Shown here: positions 26,498-35,100 of the stretch, one piece after another
Layout: each line of letters opens with the position of its first letter
Position numbering within the stretch: the stretch's first letter is position 1
The notes under the pieces: model-generated
The model's input: only the letters and a program-made list of their open reading frames with translations
Database searches by the model: none
Told to the model about the DNA's origin: nothing
Translations under genes and position numbers: made by a program
Assembly (NCBI GenBank): GCA_023229665.1
Contig: JALNYW010000002.1
Span: 1-64,000, forward strand
Direction of reading: 5' to 3'
Origin: Patescibacteria group bacterium
Lineage (GTDB): Bacteria > Patescibacteriota > Patescibacteriia > 2-12-FULL-60-25
DNA: 64,000 nucleotides

Positions 26498-27199
26498 ATG
26501 GGCTTCGTAACCAAACGATTGAATGCGCCCGGGCGTCTTGGCCCGGATTTGATCGAGTTGCGCGAAGGCGTCGGGCTGACCGTTGAGGAGGCGGCCGGGC
26601 GGACCAAAATCGCCCCGTCCGTTTTAAAGGCGTTGGAAAACGAAGACTGGGCGGATCTGCCTGATCCGGTATATGCGGAGCGTTTGTTAAAATCCTACGT
26701 TTCCTTTTTTGGCGCGAATGAATCGTATTATCTGCACAAATTCCGTGAAGGACTGGAAGCCCGCGAGATCGTGCGTGACCGTTCCACGCTCTTGCCGCGT
26801 CCCATGCGTATCGGCGCGCATGAAATGGCGGTGACGCCTCGTATTTTGGCCGCGCTGGGATTCATGGGCTTCACGTTGCTGCTCGGCGGCTACGTCTTTG
26901 CGCAGGCGCGCGCCATGTCGGTCGCGCCGCCGCTCGAACTATTCGCGCCGGCGGACGGGGAAAAAGTCGACGACCCGCTAGTGGTCGTAAAAGGGAAGAC
27001 CTTGCCCGGTTCATCCGTCACCGTGAATGGGGCGCCGGCCGTCGTGGGGGATGACGGGATGTTTGAGTATCGCCTGAATGTGCCGCGAGGCACCACGGTC
27101 ATTCGCATCGTGGCGAGACGCCGCCATGGAAACGAATCAGCCGCCGCGCGACGCGTGATCTATGACCGGCCGCTCCCGAAGCAGCCGGATGAATCCTAA
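26498..27199 (+). CDS. RodZ-like HTH membrane protein
   Basis: 233 residues. An N-terminal Cro/RodZ-type helix-turn-helix (LIELREGVGLTVEEAAGRTKIAPSVLKALENEDW, with DLPDPVYAERLLKSYV) is followed by one TM helix (ILAALGFMGFTLLLGGYVFA, about 110-130) and an extracellular beta domain (VVVKGKTLPGSSVTVNGAPAVVGDDGMFEYRL). RodZ links MreB to the wall machinery in rods; here the outer domain looks like a carbohydrate-binding or Ig-like fold. It follows ftsK by 13 nt and is probably co-transcribed. Confidence 0.83.
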   Translation: MGFVTKRLNAPGRLGPDLIELREGVGLTVEEAAGRTKIAPSVLKALENEDWADLPDPVYAERLLKSYVSFFGANESYYLHKFREGLEAREIVRDRSTLLPRPMRIGAHEMAVTPRILAALGFMGFTLLLGGYVFAQARAMSVAPPLELFAPADGEKVDDPLVVVKGKTLPGSSVTVNGAPAVVGDDGMFEYRLNVPRGTTVIRIVARRRHGNESAAARRVIYDRPLPKQPDES

Positions 27200-27201
27200 G
27201 A

Positions 27202-27258
27202 ACAAAAAAGACGCCGACCGAACTCGCGAGAATCGCGGTGTTCAGCGTCGACGTCGGC
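27202..27258 (-). terminator. Terminator of the small-gene pair
   Basis: Minus strand: GCCGAC (27258-27253) pairs with GTCGGC (27218-27213), an inner hairpin CGCGA/TCGCG lies between, and TTTTTTG follows. The left arm overlaps the end of the 73-residue gene. Confidence 0.65.
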
Positions 27259-27463
27259 TGAGAAAGGAGCTGATCGAGGTCAGGATGCTGACCATGAGCT
27301 GGAAGCCCAGGTACCCGGCGCCCGCTCCGAAGAGCAGGCCGGCCAAGTCCGTCAGGAGGAGTCCGACGACGGCGCCGATCAGGATGAACCCGATGCAGAC
27401 GCGATCGCTGGAGCTCAGCCCCTCTTCGTCCGAAATGAGGTCATTCGGACGGCGCAGACTCAT
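27242..27463 (-). CDS. Small two-TM membrane protein, unknown
   Basis: 73 residues. A charged N-terminus (MSLRRPNDLISDEEGLSSSD) is followed by a hydrophobic stretch that can form two TM helices (VCIGFILIGAVVGLLLTDLAGLLFGAG and YLGFQLMVSILTSI) and a basic end SRRRR, giving both termini a likely cytoplasmic location. The ATG overlaps the stop codon of the upstream 59-residue gene (ATGA) and has its own SD (GGAGG), so the two are translationally coupled. It resembles holins or small regulatory membrane peptides only in shape. Confidence 0.65.
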   Translation of the reverse strand: MSLRRPNDLISDEEGLSSSDRVCIGFILIGAVVGLLLTDLAGLLFGAGAGYLGFQLMVSILTSISSFLSRRRR

Positions 27464-27639
27464 GCGGCCTCCGGCGGATCCGCTTTGGGCGCCTCGACGT
27501 GCCGGAGCCGGTGCAGCTCCTCCGGAGTCGCGGCCCTCTTCGGCGGCGCCATGGAGGCGCGTCGGGCGAGTCCCAGGTCCGGGACGTGGGTGACGACCGT
27601 GGGGTCGTCGTGCAGGTCTCTCTCTTCGTGTTCGCTCAC
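27460..27639 (-). CDS. 59-residue hydrophilic protein, unknown
   Basis: GTG start at 27639 with AGGAGG 7 nt upstream; reads MSEHEERDLHDDPTVVTHVP and ends HVEAPKADPPEAA. It is rich in charged residues and Pro and has no TM segment. Support comes from the strong SD sequence, the promoter at 27678-27706 with a short leader, GC-rich third positions as in neighbouring accessory genes, and the ATGA overlap with the membrane-protein gene downstream. Function unknown; a soluble partner of that protein is possible. Confidence 0.6.
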   Translation of the reverse strand: MSEHEERDLHDDPTVVTHVPDLGLARRASMAPPKRAATPEELHRLRHVEAPKADPPEAA

Positions 27640-27677
27640 TCTCTATCCTCCTAAAGGCCGTCCGAAGACGGGTTAAC

Positions 27678-27706
27678 AGACTAGCCTCATTTAGGGATTT
27701 TGTCCA
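27678..27706 (-). promoter_or_regulatory. Promoter of the small-gene pair
   Basis: Minus-strand -35 TGGACA (27706-27701), 17-bp spacer, -10 TAGTCT (27683-27678). The GTG start is at 27639, leaving a leader of about 30 nt that contains AGGAGG. Confidence 0.55.
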
Positions 27707-27723
27707 GGGTCCGAAGTCGCGGG

Positions 27724-27768
27724 AAGAAAAGAGGGGGTTCCCGGCCGCTTGCGCGTCCGGGAACCCCC
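27724..27768 (-). terminator. Terminator of the 294-residue gene
   Basis: 12-bp perfect stem GGGGGTTCCCGG (27733-27744) / CCGGGAACCCCC (27757-27768) followed on the minus strand by TCTTTTCTT. Confidence 0.8.
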
Positions 27769-27770
27769 GT

Positions 27771-28655
27771 TCAGTCCTCCGTCGGCTCGTCGTCTCCGCC
27801 GCAGCCCGCGAGAAGTTCGCGTGTGGTGGCGAGCTCGTTTTCGAGCTGGCGGATGCGCTCCTTGAGCGACTCGCGCGTGTGGGTCGGCGGGCTCAGATAG
27901 TACGCTTCCGCGAAGTTGAGCCCGTCTTCCGCCGCGCCTGCGTTCCGGAGGAGGAAGAGCAGGTTGGCGAGGAAGGGGGCGGTCAGCTGCACGAGGAGGC
28001 CGCCCTGGTTCGGCGCGAGCTTGAGGCGTCCCTGCTTGTCCGGCCGCTGCTGATTGCTCAACTGCGGCAGGACGGCGGTCCAGAGCACGTCCTCTCCGTC
28101 CGGGTCCTTGGCTGCCTGGTAGAAGCTGGCGCGCCAGGGGTGGTCGCCTTTGTCGTCGACCCGGTCCCAGGTTTCGAGCGCCCGGTTCATCAGGCTCCAC
28201 GACAGGATGATCTGGCGCGGTTTGCGGTCCAGCTTCTCTTCGAGAAGCTTGAGCCGCCGGTCGGCCGCCTCCGCGCTCGCCACGTCCTTGGGTCCGAAGG
28301 TCGGACGCAGGACGTACCGCTCGGGCCACCACGCGTCACCGTTCTTCTGGAAGAACTTAACGCGGCCGTGGTCCTTGTACGTCATCTCGCTGCTGTTCGC
28401 ATATCCCGCGAACAGCGGGTCGAGTCCGTGGATCTCGTCCGACGACGCATCGAGCTCGAGCGAGTGGAGCTCGATCACGAAGGTGATGTCGGTGTCCTGC
28501 ACAGTCGGGTAGATGTTCAGTCGTCGCACCTGATGCAGGTGGCTCAGGGCCGTGTCCATCGTGCTGATGGGCAGCTGGTACTCGAGACTGCGCCTCACGA
28601 GGGGTGAATTGCGCAGCCGGCTGGCGATCTGTTCCAAGGTCTTCTGGTTTGCCAT
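27771..28655 (-). CDS. 294-residue soluble protein of unknown function
   Basis: Start MANQKTLEQIASRLRNSPLV at 28655, preceded by AAAGGGG; the long frame upstream reads through non-coding leader. No signal peptide or TM segment. The middle is mixed alpha/beta (DTDITFVIELHSLELDASS, KFFQKNGDAWWPERYVLRPTFGPK) and the last 45 residues form a predicted coiled coil (RESLKERIRQLENELATTRELL) ending in an acidic tail. No family recognised. High GAG and GTC/CTC use sets it apart from core genes. It lies in an all-minus run of accessory genes. Confidence 0.6.
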   Translation of the reverse strand: MANQKTLEQIASRLRNSPLVRRSLEYQLPISTMDTALSHLHQVRRLNIYPTVQDTDITFVIELHSLELDASSDEIHGLDPLFAGYANSSEMTYKDHGRVKFFQKNGDAWWPERYVLRPTFGPKDVASAEAADRRLKLLEEKLDRKPRQIILSWSLMNRALETWDRVDDKGDHPWRASFYQAAKDPDGEDVLWTAVLPQLSNQQRPDKQGRLKLAPNQGGLLVQLTAPFLANLLFLLRNAGAAEDGLNFAEAYYLSPPTHTRESLKERIRQLENELATTRELLAGCGGDDEPTED

Positions 28656-29212
28656 GGCGGCACCCCTTTCGTTTGTTTTGATGTGGTTCTTTGTCCGGAA
28701 CGTCCGGACGAACCTGGAGGTCAACACTGACCGCGAAAGAGCGGCTGGCGTTGGGCGCGGCTCGGCGACGGGAGCGCCCAGCCTCAGCCGGGGACTCCTT
28801 CGCACCGCCGCCATCCTATCCTCCAAGTTTATCCGGACGTCGATATGAAACGAACGTAAGCCAAGCAGGAGCTTGGCAATGGGGTCCGATCGAGCGAGCG
28901 CAGAGCCGTGCACCGCATGGTGCGTGGCGAGGCTCGGCTCGATCGGACAGAGGGTCGGGTTTCACGATGAGTTTTCACGTAAAGGATTCTCAACCCAAAA
29001 ACAATGATGTCTGGTTGTTATCCGTTTTTCGCTACTCGCTACTCGTTATTCGATGGTCGAATGTGTCCGACTTGGACTCCCACCGCTTTTGGTTGGGGGA
29101 GTGAGAGGCCAAGGAGACACCCCGCGTAGAGAACGCAGGGGACGCCATGAACGGTGGCCCGCACCATGTGGTGCAGGCCGGTGGCGTAGGTTGATGTTGA
29201 TCCCGACGGTGT
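28656..29212 (-). other. Structured 557-bp intergenic region
   Basis: No supported ORF. Contains GCCAAGC / GCTTGGC (28860-28877), a long hairpin with 12-bp stem GTCCGATCGAGC (28884-28895) / GCTCGATCGGAC (28937-28948), GTCCGGAcGTTCCGGAC-like stems near 28695-28715 and, close to the 29213 stop, two further hairpins (about 29121-29147 and 29151-29185) that may end the upstream transcript. Read on the minus strand it is both 3' region of the 247-residue gene and 5' leader of the 294-residue gene. Confidence 0.45.
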
Positions 29213-29956
29213 TCAGCCGTTGGGCCCTTCCCAGCGAACGGACAGGGTTCCGGTCGGACGTTCCTCGCCGGGGCGCGTGAGCTCCGTCGGCGGGAAGTCG
29301 TAGGGGAATCCGTTCGCGTCCAGCTCGACGCACTCGCCGTGGGCGACGGGGGCGTCGCCGCTGGTGAGATGCGCGTCATCCCAGTGGATGAGATGTAGCG
29401 CGTCGTCGATGTGGCCGAGGACGTTGTGACCCTCGGACGCCTCCCAGAGGTCCACGCACAGGTGGGTGGAGCGCTCGCCGACCGTGGCGTGTACGTCGTT
29501 CCACCGCATGCGCGCGGTCGTGGTTGCATGCCAGTTGAACCGGCGCTGGGAGAGGAGGCTGGTGTCGCTCGGGAGCAAGCTCTCGACGCGGCCATGGATG
29601 ATGCGTGCCGCGTAGACGCGGCCCGTGATCTCCGGCAGCTGGTAAAAGCTGCGGAAGATCTGGCCCCATCCGTGGTAGGCGCGGTTGACGTCGAAGATCA
29701 CCATGACGTCGACGCGGTGGGTGCGCCCATGCGCGTCGGGCCCGGGATCGGTACGTCCGGTCACCGTGCCGTGTCCGGCATGGTAGACGTCGGACGCGAT
29801 GGCGGTGCCCGATCCGAAGACCGAGCGCGTCACCGACCAGGCCGCGCCGCCGACCGTGCTGAGCACGCTCGGGGCGAAGTACCAGAGGGCGACGATCGTG
29901 ACGAGGGCCCAGACCCAACGGGACTTGAGCCAGCCGAGCCAATAATCACGGAGCAT
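29213..29956 (-). CDS. Membrane-anchored protein of unknown function
   Basis: 247 residues from MLRDYWLGWLKSRWVWALVT at 29956. One TM helix (WVWALVTIVALWYFAPSVLSTV) lies near the N-terminus; the rest is probably outside the membrane, with conserved-looking stretches VDVMVIFDVNRAYHGWGQIF, ARMRWNDVHATVG and HIDDALHLIHWDD. His and Asp are frequent, which could mean metal binding, but no known motif is seen. The leader carries a hairpin GTTCCCGC / GCGGGAAC and AAAGG before the start. GC-rich codon use as in the other accessory genes. Confidence 0.6.
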   Translation of the reverse strand: MLRDYWLGWLKSRWVWALVTIVALWYFAPSVLSTVGGAAWSVTRSVFGSGTAIASDVYHAGHGTVTGRTDPGPDAHGRTHRVDVMVIFDVNRAYHGWGQIFRSFYQLPEITGRVYAARIIHGRVESLLPSDTSLLSQRRFNWHATTTARMRWNDVHATVGERSTHLCVDLWEASEGHNVLGHIDDALHLIHWDDAHLTSGDAPVAHGECVELDANGFPYDFPPTELTRPGEERPTGTLSVRWEGPNG

Positions 29957-30111
29957 CACGGAGCCTTTCTGTTCCCGCTTCGCGGGAACGTAACTGTTTT
30001 GGGTTGGAAGGATGGAAGGTGCGATCGAATGGGCCGACGGAGTCAGCCGATTGGATCGCACAGGATGACGGAGTTCGTCACCCTGAGCAGGAAGGAAGTG
30101 AAGGAACGGGA

Positions 30112-30336
30112 TCAGCTCGCGCGCTTGAGGTGCGCCGGCACGGGGATGCGCTGGAGCGGCTCGGAGAAGAGCGCGGAGTCGAACGACTCCTCGAACTCCT
30201 CCGGGTCGAAGTCCCAGCCGCGCTCGGCGAGATGCGTGCGCAGGGCGCGGCGCACCTGCTTCGCGAGCTCGGCCTTGGCGTGCTCCTCGTAACCGTAGAC
30301 CGGGAGAACGAAACTGCGCTTCGTCGACTGCTGCAT
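30112..30336 (-). CDS. 74-residue charged protein, unknown
   Basis: Reads MQQSTKRSFVLPVYGYEEHA, then KAELAKQVRRALRTHLAERG and a C-terminal DFDPEEFEESFDSALFSEPL. A GAGGT SD-like word lies 4 nt before the ATG. Mostly helical, acidic in the second half, soluble. The N-terminal two-thirds resembles small DNA- or RNA-associated proteins only in composition. No family recognised. It belongs to the minus-strand accessory run. Confidence 0.55.
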   Translation of the reverse strand: MQQSTKRSFVLPVYGYEEHAKAELAKQVRRALRTHLAERGWDFDPEEFEESFDSALFSEPLQRIPVPAHLKRAS

Positions 30337-31205
30337 GGGGACCTCGTGGCTCTCGCGAGCGGTTGGAGGGGAATTGGTTTGGAGGGTTTGGGAACCGATG
30401 CCGAAGCACCGGGGAAAGGGCGGGGGCCAGGGAGAACGGGACAAACCGTTTTTACTGACGCCCCTTGTTGTTGAGGTGAACGCGGGACGGTTGTCATAAC
30501 GATGGGAACCACGTCCATGACGCCGGGAGTCTGAAGACTCGATGGCTGTATTGGACGGGGTTGGTGGGGACTTCCGTTTCGTCGTTCTTATGTTTGAGTG
30601 GGTGCCTGCGCGCCCGTCACGAAGCCTGATATCAAATCCGGCTCCTGGACGGACGTGCGTGAGCACGTCCTGATGGAAGGGGCTTCCGCCGGATAAATCA
30701 GGCGGATGGATGTAGGGGCGAGAATGAGTCGGATCCGCCGAAGCGGTCGAGCTCGTGAGAGCGCATACAGTGGGAGTCGCCAGTCGAAACCGGCTCGTCC
30801 CATTTCTGCGATCGCATCGTCCTGTTCCCGTGTTCGGGTTCAAGACGACGTTCGCCCTCCACGTCCATCCGTCTAAGGTTTTGGAGGCGGGTTGGTCCAC
30901 AATGGTCCGAAGACCCGTGAATCCGCTCCAACCTTGGTTGAACGGTCCCAGTCGAAACCGGGTCCGAACAATTCAGGATGGAGTTGAGCCTTGCGACTCG
31001 CCTCCTCCAAAACCTTAGAAAGATGAATGGAAGACTGATGAAAGGTTCCGCCTGAGCGTCCGACTGAATCGGGCGATCGGGTGGAATCCCGGGAGGAGAG
31101 GCGGCGCTCGCTCATCTCTCCCGGGTTCTGTTCAGTGCTTTCGATAGAAAGGACTCGTTTCTTTCCGCCGCATACGCGATGGAAGTTAGGGTTATGCGCT
31201 GTACT
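30337..31205 (-). other. 870-bp non-coding stretch with long-range inverted and direct repeats
   Basis: No supported ORF. Inverted pair CTAAGGTTTTGGAGGCG (30873-30889) with its near-complement at 30999-31018 encloses about 110 nt. The direct repeat CCAGTCGAAACCGG lies at 30780-30793 and 30948-30961. Hairpins: GGACGTGC/GCACGTCC (about 30653-30671), GAGTCTGAAGACTC (about 30531-30544) and CCCGGGAGAG / CTCTCCTCCCGGG (about 31087-31128, possibly the end of the upstream gene). It could encode a structured RNA on the minus strand. Confidence 0.45.
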
Positions 31206-31397
31206 TCAGCGCTTGAACTTGCGCTTGCGGTTCGGCCGGCTCGAGGCCGAGCACGATCCCGTCATCACGTAGCGCGTCGTCGGCTGCGGGCTCAGTGCCT
31301 GCTGGATGCGCGAGTCGGTCCGCGGAGTGCGCATGAAGCGCTCCGCATCCTCGTCGCTCATCGTGAAGGGCCTGCCCGGAACGAAGGTCTGCGTCAT
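31206..31397 (-). CDS. 63-residue basic protein, unknown
   Basis: Reads MTQTFVPGRPFTMSDEDAER and ends SCSASSRPNRKRKFKR. The ATG at 31397 follows GAGGAG by 6 nt. It is hydrophilic with a Lys/Arg-rich tail that could bind nucleic acid. It is the first gene of the minus-strand accessory run, about 190 nt downstream of a strong promoter and of the TTAGCCAA island. Function unknown. Confidence 0.6.
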   Translation of the reverse strand: MTQTFVPGRPFTMSDEDAERFMRTPRTDSRIQQALSPQPTTRYVMTGSCSASSRPNRKRKFKR

Positions 31398-31586
31398 CCG
31401 TCTCTCCTCATGGGGCCATCGTTCAGAAACGTGTGCTTCCGATAGGTACCTCTCGCGAGTTTCTACGCCTTTCCGTCAGAGGACTTCGGTCTAAGCCGGG
31501 TCTCTCGAGGCCAAGGCAGGGATAGAGGTGGTAGGCCGGAAACCGGACTAGTTCGAATTGAAGCCTTCTCCAGAATCGAACGGGCT

Positions 31587-31615
31587 AGGATAACATAAAA
31601 AATGACTTTTGTCAA
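31587..31615 (-). promoter_or_regulatory. Promoter heading the minus-strand accessory run
   Basis: Minus-strand -35 TTGACA (31615-31610), 17-bp T-rich spacer, -10 TATCCT (31592-31587). It would give a leader of about 185 nt for the 63-residue gene. The nearest TTAGCCAA-type site is about 40 bp upstream. Confidence 0.75.
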
Positions 31616-31655
31616 GGGTGCTAAGACATGGTCTATAAATAGAAAAAGAATAATA

Positions 31656-31811
31656 TTAGCCAAAAAATAAACATAACATTTTTTCGTGTCTAAAATTAGC
31701 CAACATATTTTTTGGCTGGGTTATGGCCTTTTGTGGATAAGTATCATTGGTTTTATTCTCTTTTTCTCTAATATGAGCCAAAAATGATGATTTTTTGACA
31801 AGAATGGCTAA
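31656..31811. promoter_or_regulatory. AT-rich island with TTAGCCAA sites
   Basis: TTAGCCAA at 31656-31663 and 31696-31703 (40 bp apart), inverted or variant copies TTGGCTGG (31712-31719), TGAGCCAA (31774-31781) and ATGGCTAA (31804-31811). The island lies between the minus-strand accessory promoter and the rpoB promoter, and is much more AT-rich than its surroundings. No ORF is supported in 31398-32130. Confidence 0.55.
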
Positions 31812-31872
31812 AATCCGCGTGACCTTGACGTCCTTATGTATTATTGGTAGATTTCGCCCACAACAGCGCGAT

Positions 31873-31901
31873 TTGACAGACGCATTCCGAGCGTCTATCG
31901 G
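31873..31901 (+). promoter_or_regulatory. rpoBC promoter
   Basis: -35 TTGACA (31873-31878), 17-bp spacer, -10 TATCGG (31896-31901). The rpoB start is at 32131, so this operon has a long leader of about 220 nt, unlike the near-leaderless core genes. Confidence 0.6.
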
Positions 31902-31952
31902 ACGGTTTCCGGACAACCGATCCCCCATGAGTGACCAACCCCACAATTGAAG

Positions 31953-31985
31953 CCCCTCCCGTAACCCCCGTTGGGAGGTGTTTTA
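31953..31985 (+). terminator. Possible attenuator in the rpoB leader
   Basis: Stem CCTCCC (31955-31960) / GGGAGG (31973-31978) with a 12-nt loop followed by TGTTTTAG. It could cause premature termination upstream of rpoB. Confidence 0.45.
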
Positions 31986-32130
31986 GTGTCTGCGTTGTTC
32001 CGTCATTTCCGCTGTCTTTTATCCACTTCACCCTGCTGCGTTTTCTGCCCGGTCACTGGCGCCATCGGCCGCCATGTCTCCGTCAGCCAGTCCCGCGTGG
32101 ACGCAGACAACAGGGTTCGCATCCGTCCCC

Positions 32131-35100
32131 ATGTCAACGATGCAGTTTCGCCGCCAAGCGCCGAAAGACGCCGAGCGACGCTATTTCACGGCCGCGCGCG
32201 ACGCCATGGCGTTGCCCGACCTGATCGAAATCCAGAAGACGAGCTACCGCTGGTTCGTCGAAGAAGGAATCCGCGACCTCTTGAAGGAGATTTCTCCGAT
32301 CAAGGACTTTATCGGTCGCGACCTCGAGCTTCACTTCGTCGATTATTATTTCGACGAACCGAAGTTCGACGAAAAAACGTCGAAGTCGAAGAACGTCAAC
32401 TACGAAGCGCCGTTGCGCGTGAAGTTGAAGTTGATCAACCGCCGCACGAATGCGGAGAAGGAGAGCGAAGTGTATCTCGGTGACCTTCCGCTCATGACCG
32501 ATCGCGGCACGTTTATCGTGAACGGCATCGAGCGTGTCGTGGTCTCGCAGCTCGTGCGCTCGGCCGGCGCGTTTTTCGCCGCCGAACTCGTGCATGGCCG
32601 CCGCTACTACGGCGCGAAAATCATTCCGAACCGCGGCGCGTGGTTGGAATTTGAAACCGACGGCAACAATGTCATCTGGGTGAAGATCGACCGTAAGCGC
32701 AAAGTCGCCGCCACGGCTCTTTTGCGCGCGTTCGGCATCGGCCAGAGCGAAGACATCGCCAAGTTGTTCGAAGACGTGGACGTGCACCCGATGAACAAGT
32801 ACATCGAGGCCACGCTCGCGAAGGACGTTTCGAATAACGAAGACGAAGGCTACATCGAAGTGTATAAGCGCATCCGTCCGGGTGACCTCGCGACCGCCGA
32901 CAACGCGCGTTCGCTCATCCACTCGATGTTCTTCAACTTCGACCGCTATGACTTGGGCACCGTGGGCCGCTACAAGTTCAACAAGCGTTTCAGCCTCACG
33001 GTGGATCACGAATTCATCTCCAAGGAAGAGAACCGCATTTTGACCAAGGAAGACTTGGTGCACATTTTGCGCGAGCTCATCCGCTTGAACGTCTCGCAGG
33101 AAGAAGCCGACGACGTCGACCACTTGGGTAACCGCCGCGTCCGCGCGGTAGGGGAATTGGTGCAGAGCCGTTTCCGCATCGGTCTCGCGCGCATGGAGCG
33201 CATCGTGAAAGACCGCATGTCCACCATGGACATCGATCAGCTGAACCCGGCCAAATTGATCAACGCGCGTCCGGTCATCGGTGCGGTGCGCGAGTTCTTC
33301 ATGAGCTCGCAGCTTTCGCAATTCATGGACCAGACCAACCCGTTGTCCGAGCTCGAACACAAGCGCCGTTTGTCCGCGATGGGTCCGGGGGGCCTCACGC
33401 GCGAACGCGCCGGTTTCGATGTCCGCGACGTGCACCGCACGCACTATGGCCGCATTTGTCCGATCGCCTCACCGGAAGGTCCGAACATCGGTCTCGTGGG
33501 CCACTTGTCCTGCTATGCGCGCATCAACGACTACGGTTTTATCGAAGCTCCGTACCGTGTCGTGAAGAGCTGGGCGAAGAACGACGGCAAGGACGCCATC
33601 GGCGAAACCCTGCGCGTGGACGTGAATGACGGCGAAGGCAATACGGTCGCCAAGGGCGGAACCGAAGTCGACAAGAAGACGGCCGAAAAGCTGGCCAAGG
33701 TTTCCATCGACAAATTGCCGATTATCCCGTTGGTCACCAGCGAAATTGTTTATTTGAACGCCTTCACCGAAGAACGTGGCACCACGGCTCCGGCCACCAC
33801 GCCGCTCACCAAGGACGGCCGCTTCGTCAACGAACGCGCCGCCGCCCGTAAGAACGGGGAGCCGACCGTCGTGGACGTGCATGAAATCGACTATGTCGAC
33901 GTGTCTTCGAAGCACATCTTGTCTATCGGCACGTCGCTGATTCCGTTCGTCGAACACGACGACGGCCACCGCGCGCTCATGGGTACGAACATGCAACGTC
34001 AGGCCGTGCCGTGCGTGAAGCCGGATGCGCCGATTGTCGGTACCGGCGTTGAACGCCGCGTCGCCATCGACGCCGGCCATGCGCTGATCGCTCCGGATGA
34101 CGGCGTAATCGTTTCCGTTTCCGGCAAGCACATCGAATTCCAGGGATCGGACAAGGCCATCCGCCGCTACGATCTCATCAAGTTCCAGCGCTCCAACCAC
34201 TCAACCTGTTTGAACTACCGCCCGACCGTGCAAAAGGGTCAGAAAGTGTATGCCGGTGAAGTGCTCGCCGACGGTACGTCCGTCCAAAACGGCGAACTCG
34301 CCCTCGGTCAGAACCTCTTGTGCGCCTTCTTGTCATGGGACGGGTACAACTACGAAGACGCCATCATTTTGTCCGAGCGCCTCGTGCACCAGGACCGCTT
34401 TACCTCGATCCACATCGAGCATCACGTGATTGACGTGCGCGACACCAAGCTCGGTCCGGAAGCAGTCACGAGCGATATCCCGAACGTGTCCGAAGAAAAA
34501 CTCCGCAACTTGGATGAGCACGGCATCGTGCGTACCGGCGCGGAAGTGAAGTCAGGTGACATTCTCGTCGGGAAGATCACGCCGAAGGGTGAAACCGATT
34601 TGTCCGCCGAAGAAAAACTCTTGCGCGCGATTTTCGGTGAGAAGGCCCGCGACGTTCGCGACTCTTCGCTCTATCTCGAGCACGGGGAAAAGGGCAAGGT
34701 CATCGACGTGAAGACGTTCTCGCGCGACGCCGGCGACAAATTGCAGCCGGGCGTGTTGAAGCAAATCGTCGTCACCGTGGCCGACCTCCGCAAGGTGCAG
34801 GTGGGTGACAAGCTCGCCGGCCGCCACGGCAACAAGGGTGTTATTTCGAAGATCGTTCCGATCTCCGACATGCCGTTCTTGGAAGACGGCACTCCGGTCG
34901 ACGTGATCCTGTCGCCGCTCGGCGTCGTGTCGCGTATGAACCTGGGTCAGATTCTGGAAACGCACTTGGGCCTCGCCGCGAACGCGCTTGGCTATAAGGT
35001 CGCGACCCCGGTGTTCGACGGCGTTCCGGAAGACACCATCCGCGAAGAATTGAAGAAGGCCGGCATGCCGGAAGACGGCAAGATCGCCATGTTCGACGGA

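Noticed and set aside
27771..28913. Longer start at 28913 for the 294-residue gene
   Set aside because: The extra 86 residues run through hairpins and lack SD; MANQKT at 28655 has AAAGGGG and a normal N-terminus.
30779..31010. Minus-strand CCGGTTTCGACTGG resembles the GGTTTCGAC word near the 5' end of tmRNA
   Set aside because: There is no matching acceptor end with TTCGAxTCC and CCA, no tag ORF, and the word occurs twice as a direct repeat, so ssrA is not supported.
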